This document shows, in pieces, positions 52,981 to 61,819 of a stretch of DNA of 64,000 nt. The position numbers and the translations under genes were made by a program. The notes beneath the pieces are model-generated. The model saw nothing but the letters and a program-made list of their open reading frames with translations, was not told where the DNA came from and searched no databases. Every line of letters begins with the position of its first letter. The first letter of the stretch is position 1. The stretch lies in the NCBI GenBank assembly GCA_963675995.2, contig CAXXIY010000002.1, positions 1,364,001 through 1,428,000 of the forward strand, written 5' to 3'. The stretch comes from JAAFHB01 sp963675995 (lineage in GTDB: Bacteria > Bacteroidota > Bacteroidia > Bacteroidales > Prolixibacteraceae).

Positions 52981-53370
52981 ATGAAGACAATGATGTAAAA
53001 TAACGACATACTGATTGAAGGGATCAGCAAACTAAGGAAAGAGAAAAATGCTATTATACTTGCACATTATTACCAGATTCCTGAAATACAGGAGATTGCC
53101 GATTTTGTAGGCGATAGTCTCCATCTGTCGCGAAAATCGGCTGAAACAAAAGCCGAAATTATTGTATTTGCCGGAGTTTATTTCATGGCTGAAACAGCTA
53201 AAATTTTATCTCCTGAAAAAAGGGTTTTCATCCCTGATGTCAATGCCGGGTGTTCACTGGCAAAATCGTGTCCAACAGTTGAATTCATTAAATTCAGGGA
53301 AAAATATCCCAATCATATCGTTGTTTCCTACGTGAATACGACAGCGGAAATTAAGGCGATGACCGAATAA
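52981..53370 (+). pseudogene. quinolinate synthase NadA, truncated with an early stop
   Basis: ATG 52981 starts MKTMM, meets TAA at codon 6 (52996-52998), then the frame continues NNDILIEGISKLRKEKN and AIILAHYYQIPEIQEIADFV, GDSLHLSRKSAETKAEIIVF, AGVYFMAETAKIL. It ends at TAA 53368-53370 just after SYVNTTAEIKAMTE, i.e. about 40 percent along NadA. The normal continuation with CTSSNA and the C-terminal cluster cysteines is absent. Only the first cluster Cys region (AGCSLAKSCP) remains. NadA carries a labile 4Fe-4S cluster, as does IlvD. Confidence 0.85.
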
Positions 53371-53420
53371 TGATATTTTTGTTTGAAGATTTTCCATTTG
53401 CTTGTTGAAACAACAATTCC

Positions 53421-54668
53421 TTAAACTTTAAAAGCAGCAGCCATTAGCATTTGCTCGTTTCGTGGTATTCCGATTTCTGTTGCCACTTTCTGCCAACCCA
53501 ATACCGCAGATTGAACTTCGTCCAAAATATTGTCCATTTCTTTTTTCCCTAACCTGAAATAAACGCCTACACTTTTTGCAAGGTCAATATCCGGAGAATT
53601 GTTATCCATATCAATGTTTAATGCCAGTCCAGCTTTGTCGATTGAAGGATTGATATCAAACACCGGAGATAAACGCCAGCCCTTGTTTGTGAGTATAGAG
53701 CCATGATTTCTCAGATGATCGTCGGTATTGGAAATTAGTATATTGAAAACGATTCGTCTCCATAACTGGTGCAGATCCTCTTCTATCTGTATTCCGGAAA
53801 ACTGGATGAACTCTACGATATCCAGATATGAAGGTGTCTCATCTCGGATGAGTTCTTCGTTCTTTCCGGTCATAGTCATAGCTGAGGCAAAATGAATCCG
53901 TGTTTGCCTTTCCCTGTCAAATCGTTTGGTAAAAAAAGTATGATAAGGGCCAGCAATATGTTCCAGCTTTGATTCGGCCATATCAATACCGGCGCTAATA
54001 GCAAGACGATAAGCCAGGTATTCCCAGGCACCTTTGTCTATGGTATCGCTCTTTGATGGAAATTTGGCAATCCAGGGATGACCGTGTTGGTCCAGAATAT
54101 TGGCTTTTGGCCTGGCTCCTCCGAGTGAAGAACCCGGAGCCATCAGCATGGCAAGCCATTTTCTTACTTCAACTGTATCTTCATTGGATTCAATCAGTTT
54201 TGCCCCATGTTGTAATTCCCGGATACTTTCCCAAGGCGGAATGGGCGAAACAGGATTGTTGTCCAGAAAATCGCTATCGGGTTCTCTTTTAAACCGTAAA
54301 GCTCCCATACGACATAAATCATGTACCCCTAAAAGAAAATCAATATCATACAATACAGTTGCTGGCTTGTCCTGCTCTTTTGCATTTAAGGCTGCCCGCC
54401 GTTTCATTAGTGTTCTGCCCCATGTGTCGGGCATAGAATCCAGAAAGACTCCAAAATTTTCCTTTCCATTGGGATATTGTTGCCCACTATACCATGCAAT
54501 ATCCGAGTCAAGCAGCAATTGCTCCTGAGAGCTAATCCAGTCTGCATCATAAGAAAAACTAAATGCTTTCCTTCCTTTAGCCTGCTGAGCTGACAATATT
54601 CCTATACATTTTGGCGAGACCATGCCTTCCCAATCTGCATACACCCATATATCTGTTTTGGCAACCAT
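53421..54668 (-). CDS. hipA: HipA-family serine/threonine kinase toxin
   Basis: A 415-residue protein of the HipA family. Family blocks are visible: FLDSMPDTWGRTLMKRRAAL, GSSLGGARPKANILDQHGHP with the Ser-rich loop, YLAYRLAISAGID, and the kinase core NTDDHLRNHGSIL followed by LSPVFDINPS with the catalytic and Mg-binding Asp and Asn. HipA toxins stall growth by phosphorylating targets such as glutamyl-tRNA synthetase. The HTH partner is encoded three bases upstream, as in standard hipBA modules. The start ATG 54668 is well placed. Confidence 0.93.
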   Translation of the reverse strand: MVAKTDIWVYADWEGMVSPKCIGILSAQQAKGRKAFSFSYDADWISSQEQLLLDSDIAWYSGQQYPNGKENFGVFLDSMPDTWGRTLMKRRAALNAKEQDKPATVLYDIDFLLGVHDLCRMGALRFKREPDSDFLDNNPVSPIPPWESIRELQHGAKLIESNEDTVEVRKWLAMLMAPGSSLGGARPKANILDQHGHPWIAKFPSKSDTIDKGAWEYLAYRLAISAGIDMAESKLEHIAGPYHTFFTKRFDRERQTRIHFASAMTMTGKNEELIRDETPSYLDIVEFIQFSGIQIEEDLHQLWRRIVFNILISNTDDHLRNHGSILTNKGWRLSPVFDINPSIDKAGLALNIDMDNNSPDIDLAKSVGVYFRLGKKEMDNILDEVQSAVLGWQKVATEIGIPRNEQMLMAAAFKV

Positions 54669-54671
54669 GTT

Positions 54672-54965
54672 TTATTTCCCAATCAGTTTTAAATCCTGCA
54701 ATTTTCTTCCAAATTCATCGTCACCAGCCAACTTCAAAAAGTCATCCTGTAGCCCTAATACCCTAAGCACATTAAAGTAAGCACCAATAGAAACACTGGG
54801 ATTTCCTTTTTCAATATGGTATAGTGTAGAACGGTCAATACCAGCCCGCTCCGCCACCTGTATGGTTGTCAGGTTCCGCCGTTTTCTGGCTAACTTAATA
54901 TTTTCACCCATTTGTTCAAATATCTTTTGAAACTTAGGAAGCAAGGTTTGCTTTTTCGACTGCAT
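54672..54965 (-). CDS. hipB: HipB-like HTH antitoxin
   Basis: A 97-residue protein with a Cro/C1-type helix-turn-helix: MGENIKLARKRRNLTTIQVA, ERAGIDRSTLYHIEKGNPSV, then a helical tail RKLQDLKLIGK. It should bind its own promoter and the HipA partner. The three-base gap to hipA implies coupled translation. The operator is probably in the upstream 50 bp; a short inverted repeat near TGTTGTTTATTATC-AACA (54970-54985) is a candidate. Confidence 0.9.
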   Translation of the reverse strand: MQSKKQTLLPKFQKIFEQMGENIKLARKRRNLTTIQVAERAGIDRSTLYHIEKGNPSVSIGAYFNVLRVLGLQDDFLKLAGDDEFGRKLQDLKLIGK

Positions 54966-55114
54966 GATTTGTTGTTTATTATCAACAAAAGTAAATTAAA
55001 TGTATTAAATAAACAACACTTAAGGAATGCAATATAAACTCAATTGAATCAGAGCGCTTCTAAACAAAATAAAATACTCTCAAGGCAGCAACTTAAACTA
55101 GTAAATCCGTTATA

Positions 55115-55187
55115 AAACTACCAGTTGTGCGATTAAATAGTGAGCTCGTACTTAAGTGGACTATGTGTTAACTAATTCATAATTTGA
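55115..55187 (+). repeat. 73-bp direct repeat, copy 1
   Basis: Shares 69 of 73 bases with 55378-55450. Shared parts include CCAGTTGTGCGATTAAATAG and GTGTTAACTAATTCATAATT. Confidence 0.8.
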
Positions 55188-55287
55188 TTTTTCTTTTTTG
55201 TGTGTCAGCACTCATGAACTTCGTCACGGCATCAAAATCTTTAAGCAAAAAGTTCGATACTTCTCCGCTTGGGTGCACCAAATTTTT

Positions 55288-55327
55288 AAAAATCCTTCAA
55301 AGTCATTGATTTTGAAGGATTTTTTTG
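55288..55327. terminator. intrinsic terminator between the 73-bp repeats
   Basis: AAATCCTTCAAA with TTTTGAAGGATTT forms a 12-bp stem followed by a T-run on the + strand. Confidence 0.75.
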
Positions 55328-55377
55328 TAAAATACTATCCCTAAAGGCAACAACACAGACGGGTAAACTGGTTTTAG

Positions 55378-55450
55378 AAACTACCAGTTGTGCGATTAAA
55401 TAGCGAGTGCGTACTTAAGTGGACTAGGTGTTAACTAATTCATAATTTGA
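55378..55450 (+). repeat. 73-bp direct repeat, copy 2
   Basis: Second copy in the same orientation, 263 bp from copy 1, ending six bases before the stop of the GH123-like gene. Confidence 0.8.
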
Positions 55451-55455
55451 ATTTT

Positions 55456-57726
55456 CTATTTCAACATCATAATCTGTTTTGCAATCCTTTTCCGGTACTC
55501 CAACAGATCCTGAGGATTCTTCGTATAGGTTTTTTCATCAGTATAGATATTCTTTGGAATTGAAAGAAGTTCAACTGCCTCTTTAACCGATACCGTTTTC
55601 TTCTTTGAGGCTTTCTCCACCGCCTTTTCGAGCAATTTGAAATACTCGTAATCTTCAATGCCATCCCTCAGAATTTCGAGTCTTACGGATGGGATTGGCT
55701 TGCCAACATAGGTTTTTGAATCATTGTTAGGATCATGGTTCAGTGGATATAATAACCGTCCGTCGCCGTTACCCCAGGCGGATTGCTTTCCTAAAGGCCA
55801 GCCATAACCTGAAACATATGACATTGCCTCTTCCCAGGGATTTTGCAGGTAACCTTCGGGTGATGCATTTTCAGAATTCCAGTAGGTTGTCTCCCACATT
55901 AAAATACCTTTCAGACGATACTGATACGATGCCCATAGCCACATCCGCAGGTTAATTGCATCATGGTCGATAAATTCGGATATCCACGGACTTTTGGGCC
56001 AGCAACAGAGATACGACCAATATTCCAGTCCCTTTTCATTCATCTTATTAATTTTCTCGTGGTCGAGCTTATGCCAGATGGTACAACTGATATCTGTCAC
56101 ATCGGTGATATCCTGTCCGGTAGTATGTTCGGTAAGAAACGTGGTCATTTTAGGGGCATACTTCTTAATAAGGGCATTGGTCTCTTTTACAAACGGATAG
56201 TCTTTATCTGCCGGTTCATCAAACCAGTAGATGTATTCCTTTCCAAGCCATCCGTTTTTCTCAAGATTGGTCTGCATCTGTGTAAGGTAACGCTCCATCA
56301 GTTTATTATACTCAACCGTTCCCTGTTCAAATCCGGCAAATGATCCTTTTTCACGGCTGTAAAAAGTGCCGCTGCCCAGACCTTTCAAAGCCAGACGGTA
56401 TCCTGTAAAACCGAATTCATCAAAATAGCGTTTGCCGGCACGGTTAAAATTGGTGAAATCGAGGCCAATATCGATGTTATCCAGTTTCACTTCAAAATTC
56501 CCTGCAGCAAATTCATTCTGCCTGGATGCAATATTATACAGGCTAATGTTATCAAACCAGGTGGTCCCTTTCTCTTCTCCCGATTTTGTTCTGTTTGTCG
56601 GGAATAGTCTGATTTTTAAGAATTTTACTTCAGTGTTGAAATTGCCAAGAAGGAGGGTGTCGGCTTTCCATTGATTCCGGCCGCTATACGCTTCAAATCT
56701 GTTCTCAAAAGGGATCAGTCTTTTTTCTCTATTATAACATTCAATACCAACAACATATGTTTGTTTATCTGTTCCGGTTTTTGAAAACCAGCACAATTGA
56801 TAACTGTTGCCATTACCTACCGGGATCAGTTCTGTGGTACTTCCTTCGACATTGACTGAAGCAGAATTATCCACCAATTTGTAGGAATAGTTTCCCTCAA
56901 GTTTATCCTTACTGTCGAAGAATCCCCCTTGCCAGGCAACCCCTTTCACCTTTTCAATAATTGGAGCGTATTCAAAAGGGTTATAAGGGGACAATTTATA
57001 ATCGCGGAAAGTTTCCATATAATTGTCAAATGCTTTTCGCTCATCTGCCGGATCCTTTATATTTTCATATTTCTTTACTGTACTCATGCTCATTCCAAAG
57101 CCAGAGCGCATGGAGGGTGTTTGGGGTAAGATAAAGTCCCATACCTGCAGCTTCACAGGAACTGTAAGATTCCATTCGCCTGAGTTCAGGAGTACCTGTC
57201 CCGAATAAATCCCGGCTGGTGAATTGGCAGGAACCTTGACGGTGATCCAGAATGGCTGGTTCTCGGCAGGATAAATAGTTTCCGGTTTGTCGTAACAAGG
57301 CAGGGGATCAGGCCACCATCCCGCGAAGGCATACGAATCAGTAGGTTTTGTCACCCTGACATATTCCACTTTTTTTATCGTTATATTTTCTATCCCGATT
57401 TTATTTCCTGATTCTCCAAACAGTTCAGTTGGGGTAATCCTAAGATTTTCCAACCTGATTTTTGGGTGGATGACGAGTATAAACGATTCATATTCATTCT
57501 TTGCGGAACTAATTTGGATGTCAGCTCCTCTTTTAACGGGTAACGGTGCATCACGCATTACTTTATAAACCCCTTCGGCCCACCAGACAGAACAATTTTG
57601 ATCAGAATTGATCAGATAACCATAACCTCCATCTTTAACATGGTTTGGATCAACTTTTTCAACATCTTTTGAAATGGCTGTCAAAGAGAACACAATCAGA
57701 ATCGCCAGAAATAGTGTTTTTTTCAT
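55456..57726 (-). CDS. secreted GH123-like enzyme with DUF4091 C-terminal domain
   Basis: A 756-residue protein with signal peptide (residues 1-19, LIVFSLTAIS). The N-terminal beta sandwich contains NEYESFILVIHP and the motif WITVKVPANSPAGIYSGQVL. A second beta domain occupies about 260-400. The barrel starts near 430 and holds YWFDEPADKDYPFVKETNAL with the Asp-Glu pair expected of GH123 (beta-N-acetylgalactosaminidase by substrate-assisted catalysis). The DUF4091 end contains RLLYPL and PSVRLEILRDGIEDYEYFKL. I infer N-acetylhexosaminide cleavage. It heads no clear operon; the PQQ-propeller gene lies 75 bp upstream on the same strand. Confidence 0.85.
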   Translation of the reverse strand: MKKTLFLAILIVFSLTAISKDVEKVDPNHVKDGGYGYLINSDQNCSVWWAEGVYKVMRDAPLPVKRGADIQISSAKNEYESFILVIHPKIRLENLRITPTELFGESGNKIGIENITIKKVEYVRVTKPTDSYAFAGWWPDPLPCYDKPETIYPAENQPFWITVKVPANSPAGIYSGQVLLNSGEWNLTVPVKLQVWDFILPQTPSMRSGFGMSMSTVKKYENIKDPADERKAFDNYMETFRDYKLSPYNPFEYAPIIEKVKGVAWQGGFFDSKDKLEGNYSYKLVDNSASVNVEGSTTELIPVGNGNSYQLCWFSKTGTDKQTYVVGIECYNREKRLIPFENRFEAYSGRNQWKADTLLLGNFNTEVKFLKIRLFPTNRTKSGEEKGTTWFDNISLYNIASRQNEFAAGNFEVKLDNIDIGLDFTNFNRAGKRYFDEFGFTGYRLALKGLGSGTFYSREKGSFAGFEQGTVEYNKLMERYLTQMQTNLEKNGWLGKEYIYWFDEPADKDYPFVKETNALIKKYAPKMTTFLTEHTTGQDITDVTDISCTIWHKLDHEKINKMNEKGLEYWSYLCCWPKSPWISEFIDHDAINLRMWLWASYQYRLKGILMWETTYWNSENASPEGYLQNPWEEAMSYVSGYGWPLGKQSAWGNGDGRLLYPLNHDPNNDSKTYVGKPIPSVRLEILRDGIEDYEYFKLLEKAVEKASKKKTVSVKEAVELLSIPKNIYTDEKTYTKNPQDLLEYRKRIAKQIMMLK

Positions 57727-57801
57727 TTCAATTTTAGTTTTTATAAATTAGCAGGAGTACTTCACTTTGATCAATGAATTTTTAGTCGATTTATAGGTAC
57801 C

Positions 57802-59154
57802 TTATTCTACTGCAATCAGATAGTGTTGCGTCCTGAAGAAAATAGCATTCCCCGAAATTGCCGGAGTGGCCATACAGATATCCTTCAATGCATTGATTGC
57901 GAGTAGCTTAAATACTGGTCCGGCTTTCAGTACATAAATATTTCCCTCTTCTGAACTGAAATAGATTTTCCCGTCAGCAGCGATCCCCGATGCAGTAAAG
58001 GGCTCCTTCAGGCTCTCTTTATATTTCACCTCTCCGGTCAGGGCATCGAAACAGGTAAGCTGACCATTGACCTGGAGATTATAAAGATATCCCTGGTAGA
58101 TAAGTGGTGTTTGCATATAGGCGCCACCACGTTTGATGCTCCATGCGATGTATTTGTTTCTCGTGCTGTCGGACGCAAGCGTGATATCCCCGATGGCATC
58201 CGGACGTACCGCAAAGATGGGTGAGTATTTCCCATGGGCACTGTTCAGGTAAATCAGATCGTTCGCAACCACCGGAGCGGGGGCAGGAGCATCGCCTCCA
58301 TTGCTCAGTTTCCAGATCTCTTTTCCAGTTTCAAAATCGTAGCCGCATATATGGGTAAAACCATTGGCAACGACCAGGGTCTTCCCATCCTTTGAATAGA
58401 TCGCTGGTGTACACCAGGTGGAAACTTCATCGCCGCGTGAAGTTTTCCAGATTTCTTTCCCCGTTGCAAGGTCAAGGGCGGTGATATATGGCGTTTTAGG
58501 TATGTCGCACTGTATAATGATCCGGTCTTTAAAAATGATGGGTGAACTTGCGTAACCCCATTCAACTCCGGGATCGCTGTAAGGTCCGGGGGTCAACAAA
58601 CCCATCTCTTTTTTCCAGATAAGGTTTCCATTAAAATCATAACAAAAGAGACCCTCGGATCCAAAGTGGACCACCAGATATTTGCCGTCCGTTGCTGGTG
58701 TACAGTTGGCTTGCGACGCTTTTGTATGTCGTTTTGACCTGGGAATACCCTTGTGGGCAACCCTTTCCCAAATAATCTTTCCACTATTTTTATCGAGGCA
58801 GTAAACCTTGAATTCGTGTTCAATACTGTCATTCGCCTCGTCAATATCGCCATAAAGACCAACTTTAAGCGATTCGCTGTTGGTTTTATTAACGGCAGTT
58901 GTGACAAACAGAACATTGTTCCAAACAATTGGACAGGAGTGCCCCAATCCCGGTACCGGAGTTTTCCATTTGATGCTTTTAATACTATCCAGGCTCCACC
59001 TGACAGGAGTATTCACATGATCGATAAATCCACAACCCCGGGGACCCCTAAACGAGGGCCACTGCACCTTCAGGGGTTCCTGAGCATAAAGACCCTTTAG
59101 TAAAAAGCTGAAAAGAATCAGCAGAAAGTAAATTGATTTGAATTTTCTACTCAT
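57802..59154 (-). CDS. secreted PQQ-type beta-propeller protein
   Basis: A 450-residue protein with signal peptide (about 1-24, LLKGLYAQ). It starts with QWPSFRGPRGCGFIDHVNTP, typical of outer-membrane-associated PQQ-like propellers of Bacteroidota and Planctomycetes, and then repeats blade motifs ending in GKxIWE-like strands: DKNSGKIIWERVAHKG, FNGNLIWKKEMGL, DLATGKEIWKTS, DFETGKEIWKLSNG, ALTGEVKYKES. No Ca/PQQ ligand set of true dehydrogenases is visible. Function unknown. It probably shares a transcript with the GH123-like gene. Confidence 0.85.
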   Translation of the reverse strand: MSRKFKSIYFLLILFSFLLKGLYAQEPLKVQWPSFRGPRGCGFIDHVNTPVRWSLDSIKSIKWKTPVPGLGHSCPIVWNNVLFVTTAVNKTNSESLKVGLYGDIDEANDSIEHEFKVYCLDKNSGKIIWERVAHKGIPRSKRHTKASQANCTPATDGKYLVVHFGSEGLFCYDFNGNLIWKKEMGLLTPGPYSDPGVEWGYASSPIIFKDRIIIQCDIPKTPYITALDLATGKEIWKTSRGDEVSTWCTPAIYSKDGKTLVVANGFTHICGYDFETGKEIWKLSNGGDAPAPAPVVANDLIYLNSAHGKYSPIFAVRPDAIGDITLASDSTRNKYIAWSIKRGGAYMQTPLIYQGYLYNLQVNGQLTCFDALTGEVKYKESLKEPFTASGIAADGKIYFSSEEGNIYVLKAGPVFKLLAINALKDICMATPAISGNAIFFRTQHYLIAVE

Positions 59155-59332
59155 ACCTATTTTTAGGTAAAAATAGAATATTATTAATTTCTATCGGTTA
59201 TTTTCTGCCACTTAATGTGCAAATGTTTCAAAGGAGAAAAACCTCCATATGAATGGTTGTGTTATCGAAGGTTTGCGGGTATTTTATATAAAATTAATGA
59301 TCTATCGAAAACTATCAAAAGCGTATTCGTTC

Positions 59333-59373
59333 AAAAAAAGGGTAAATCTCCCAGTGGAAATTCACCCCTTTTT
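59333..59373 (-). terminator. intrinsic terminator after the papain-like gene
   Basis: Minus strand: GGGTGAAT and ATTTACCC (one G-U pair) form the stem, followed by seven T. Confidence 0.75.
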
Positions 59374-59407
59374 ATGGATTAGAGCAAAGATGTTTTTTAG
59401 TGTATTG

Positions 59408-60529
59408 TTATTCAATTAAATACCTTTTAAGTATTGGCAGATCAAACCGGGTTGGTTTAATGGTCAGCGGGACTTTTTTGGCTACTACCCAGGCAGCTCT
59501 TTTCCCGATGTTATTGGTATTATAATTGATCCAGCAATATCCATCGTCTCCCCAGGACACATCCCATGAATTTCGCATCAGCCATGCTTGTTTGTTATCG
59601 TCCCATCCAACGATCATTACTGCATGATTGGAAGTTGGGTTCGCATAATTACTTGGTGTTTCATAGAAAACACCACCGCCTGCGAAATTTTGAAACAGCG
59701 GGGTTGCGTACATGCTGACCGCAATTGGTCCGTATTTGCAGATCGCCTCTTTTATTTTGTCAATCGGAGCTATCTTATTGATATCGCCCGATGGATCGAT
59801 AACACCCCAGTCGACAAGTTCAACTTTTGTTCCCGGTGTAGTGGATGGACACGCACCATTAACTCCATTATCAGGGTATTGTGACTCTGTCATCATATTT
59901 TTATGTGATGTCTTTAAATAATTAAAAGCCTGATAAGCCAAACCACCGCTGCAATCTCCGCCACCTGAACAATCGACAATCTGTTTTTCGCTGCAATCAA
60001 GTGAAGATGGACGAGTGATCCGATTCACCCGGATATAGCTGCACTCGAGTGGACCAACGGTCGAATAAGCCCAGCAATCGCCACATTTTTGCAAACGGAT
60101 GCGGGGAACTAAACTGTCATTTCGGGCATCATAAGTTTTTAATGTTGCTGCACACACTTTTAGTTGCATCTGTTTAATCAATTCTAATAGTTCAGGTGAG
60201 ATAACTTTATTCATCATTATCTTCTTAATCTCAATAGCTTCATTTGCTGGTATCTCCTTTTCACCTGTGATTTCGGTTAGTCTGAGATGGGAGACACTTG
60301 TAACTGAAACATTAAATCCCAATTTGTGATCAGCAATAAATTTTCGCTGCTGAACCAGTAATTGTTTGAGTTGAGGAGTTGCCTTTTGCTCCCTAAGTGC
60401 AAAATGCTGTGGAAGCTGTAACATTTTGGGCTGCTGGTTGATCTGCCCAAAGACCGGGAATTGTGTCATTGCTGCTACAATGATCAGGACCATCATGTAA
60501 ATTTTCAAATTTGCTTTCATTTTGATCAA
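59408..60529 (-). CDS. secreted papain-family (C1A) cysteine protease
   Basis: A 373-residue protein (from ATG 60529; ATG 60520 is an alternative giving a signal MKANLKIYMMVLIIVAAMTQ). A propeptide of about 125 residues precedes the catalytic domain. The triad is visible: Cys152 in KCGDCWAYSTVG, His302 in TSNHAVMIVGWD, Asn320 in LMRNSWDVSWG. CSGGGDCSGG replaces the usual CSGGxxNxGCxGG loop with a shorter form. The substrate is not predictable. The gene 15 bp upstream encodes a chagasin-like inhibitor of this protease class, so the two form a candidate enzyme-inhibitor pair. Confidence 0.9.
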   Translation of the reverse strand: MIKMKANLKIYMMVLIIVAAMTQFPVFGQINQQPKMLQLPQHFALREQKATPQLKQLLVQQRKFIADHKLGFNVSVTSVSHLRLTEITGEKEIPANEAIEIKKIMMNKVISPELLELIKQMQLKVCAATLKTYDARNDSLVPRIRLQKCGDCWAYSTVGPLECSYIRVNRITRPSSLDCSEKQIVDCSGGGDCSGGLAYQAFNYLKTSHKNMMTESQYPDNGVNGACPSTTPGTKVELVDWGVIDPSGDINKIAPIDKIKEAICKYGPIAVSMYATPLFQNFAGGGVFYETPSNYANPTSNHAVMIVGWDDNKQAWLMRNSWDVSWGDDGYCWINYNTNNIGKRAAWVVAKKVPLTIKPTRFDLPILKRYLIE

Positions 60530-60544
60530 AGGATTGATTAAGTG

Positions 60545-60919
60545 TTAATTAATAGTAATAAGAAAGGATTTATATTGATGTTTCGGCGACTTCTCTTTTA
60601 ACCATGGCTGGTCATAAACGAATTGTAAAGTACTCTTTCCTTTTTTAACTCCTTTAAAAAGGAACTGCTGGGTCTCTGGTGCTCCATCTTTCTCATGAAC
60701 CCCTGGGATTTGAGTCATTTTCAGAAATCGGATATAGGTGCTATCGGGATTCTCAACCAGTCGCCATGAATAACCTTCACCGAAACTGGCTGATAAACGG
60801 ATTGTAAAAACAGAATCTATGTTGATATTTAGGGGCTCTTTTTTTACCGGTTCATTTTGGGAGAAGCATGAATAAGCAAAAAAACCTGCAAAAAGCGATA
60901 TGGCAAAAATTTTAATCAT
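60545..60919 (-). CDS. chagasin-like (I42) cysteine protease inhibitor lipoprotein
   Basis: A 124-residue protein from ATG 60919 (MIKIFAISLFAGFFAYSC, a lipoprotein signal with Cys18; ATG 60946 would add nine residues). The mature domain has the three loop elements of I42 inhibitors: FGEGYSWRLVENPD (NPTTGYxW position), GAPETQQFLFKGVKKGKSTL (GxPGxxxF position) and FVYDQPWLKEKS (RPW position). These three loops grip papain-like proteases in chagasin. It lies 15 bp before the papain-like gene on the same strand. Likely role: protects the host cell from, or controls, the secreted protease. Confidence 0.8.
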   Translation of the reverse strand: MIKIFAISLFAGFFAYSCFSQNEPVKKEPLNINIDSVFTIRLSASFGEGYSWRLVENPDSTYIRFLKMTQIPGVHEKDGAPETQQFLFKGVKKGKSTLQFVYDQPWLKEKSPKHQYKSFLITIN

Positions 60920-61061
60920 CGTATGATATTTATTTTCTACCTTCAACAGATCAAATTACGGAATCTCCGTCTACACGCTCATTGAATAAATTGCGGATTG
61001 AGAATCTAACTTCAGTAAACCAATATTTACAAATACACTATACGAATTTAAAATGAAAAGG

Positions 61062-61793
61062 TTACTGTTTTAGTGCAGCTTTTGAAAAAATATATTCAGG
61101 AATTTCCTGATTAAACTTTAATGAATTCATTTTGAACTCGGTTCCATTACCATCCTTGAACATATCTTTATAAATTATAGTAGTTGGGAACCAGCGACCC
61201 TGGATCTTTTGAACCTCTTTCATCTCAACTTTTTTTAACAACTGGCCATTTTTGGCGTAGAGTTCCTCCCTAAGTGGAACATATCTTTCCTGATCGATCC
61301 ACATCCTTTGTTTGTAATAAGCTGCATTGTCAACCTTAGCCGTAAGTTCTACGATAAAAGTGTTCCGGTCATCTATCTTCACCTCTCCGACTACTATGGC
61401 CGAATAGATTTCGGTAAGTTTACGGTCATCCATCATATCTTCATAGGAGAGATCAGAACCCATCACCGACTGACGTAGCATATTTCCCGAGATTTGAATG
61501 ATCCGATCGGTCGAAGGGGAATAAATCCACAGCTGGTTTTGAAGTTTTAACATCTTTGTACCTTTCTCGCTTGCAGGTGACAAATACTCGGTAAACGATT
61601 TTTTTGTCCCTTCTGACATCGTACTGGAGATGATGGTTCGGCTGTTCCGTTTGCCTTGAATGGTCATGGATGACTCAAAAATACGATTTTTTGAAGACAT
61701 ATTTTGATCGACTTTTTCCATGATTAGGTTGCCATCAGGATATCCAAACCCCAATGTCAGAATGCACCATAGCAGAATGCTAAATCTCTTCAT
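61062..61793 (-). CDS. LolA-like outer membrane lipoprotein-sorting protein
   Basis: A 243-residue protein with signal peptide (about 1-20, LLWCILTLGFGYPDG). The body fits the LolA-like fold: ILMEKVDQNMSS-like start (GNLIMEKVDQNMSSKNRIFE), MTIQGKRNSRTIISSTMSEG, YLSPASEKGTKMLKLQNQLWIY, GSDLSYEDMMDDRKLT and LKKVEMKEVQKIQGRWFPTT. Such proteins (PF17131-type) usually follow a pair of FtsX-like permeases, as here. They may pass lipids or lipoproteins to the outer membrane. The gap to the permease is 26 bp. Confidence 0.85.
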   Translation of the reverse strand: MKRFSILLWCILTLGFGYPDGNLIMEKVDQNMSSKNRIFESSMTIQGKRNSRTIISSTMSEGTKKSFTEYLSPASEKGTKMLKLQNQLWIYSPSTDRIIQISGNMLRQSVMGSDLSYEDMMDDRKLTEIYSAIVVGEVKIDDRNTFIVELTAKVDNAAYYKQRMWIDQERYVPLREELYAKNGQLLKKVEMKEVQKIQGRWFPTTIIYKDMFKDGNGTEFKMNSLKFNQEIPEYIFSKAALKQ

Positions 61794-61819
61794 TTTTAAT
61801 TTTTTAATTCCTTTATTCC

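Larger units (their letters stand above)
54966..55455. other. intergenic region with a 73-bp direct repeat and a terminator
   Basis: This 490-bp gap holds two copies of a 73-bp repeat, a hairpin terminator between them, and a short stretch (55252-55280) resembling a tRNA T-arm and 3' end (GTTCGATAC, then CACCA). No convincing gene. Confidence 0.5.

Noticed and set aside
55252..55280. A tRNA 3' half (T-loop GTTCGATA and CACCA)
   Set aside because: The T stem has a mismatch, the acceptor length is wrong and no 5' half exists; kept only as a hint of a scar.
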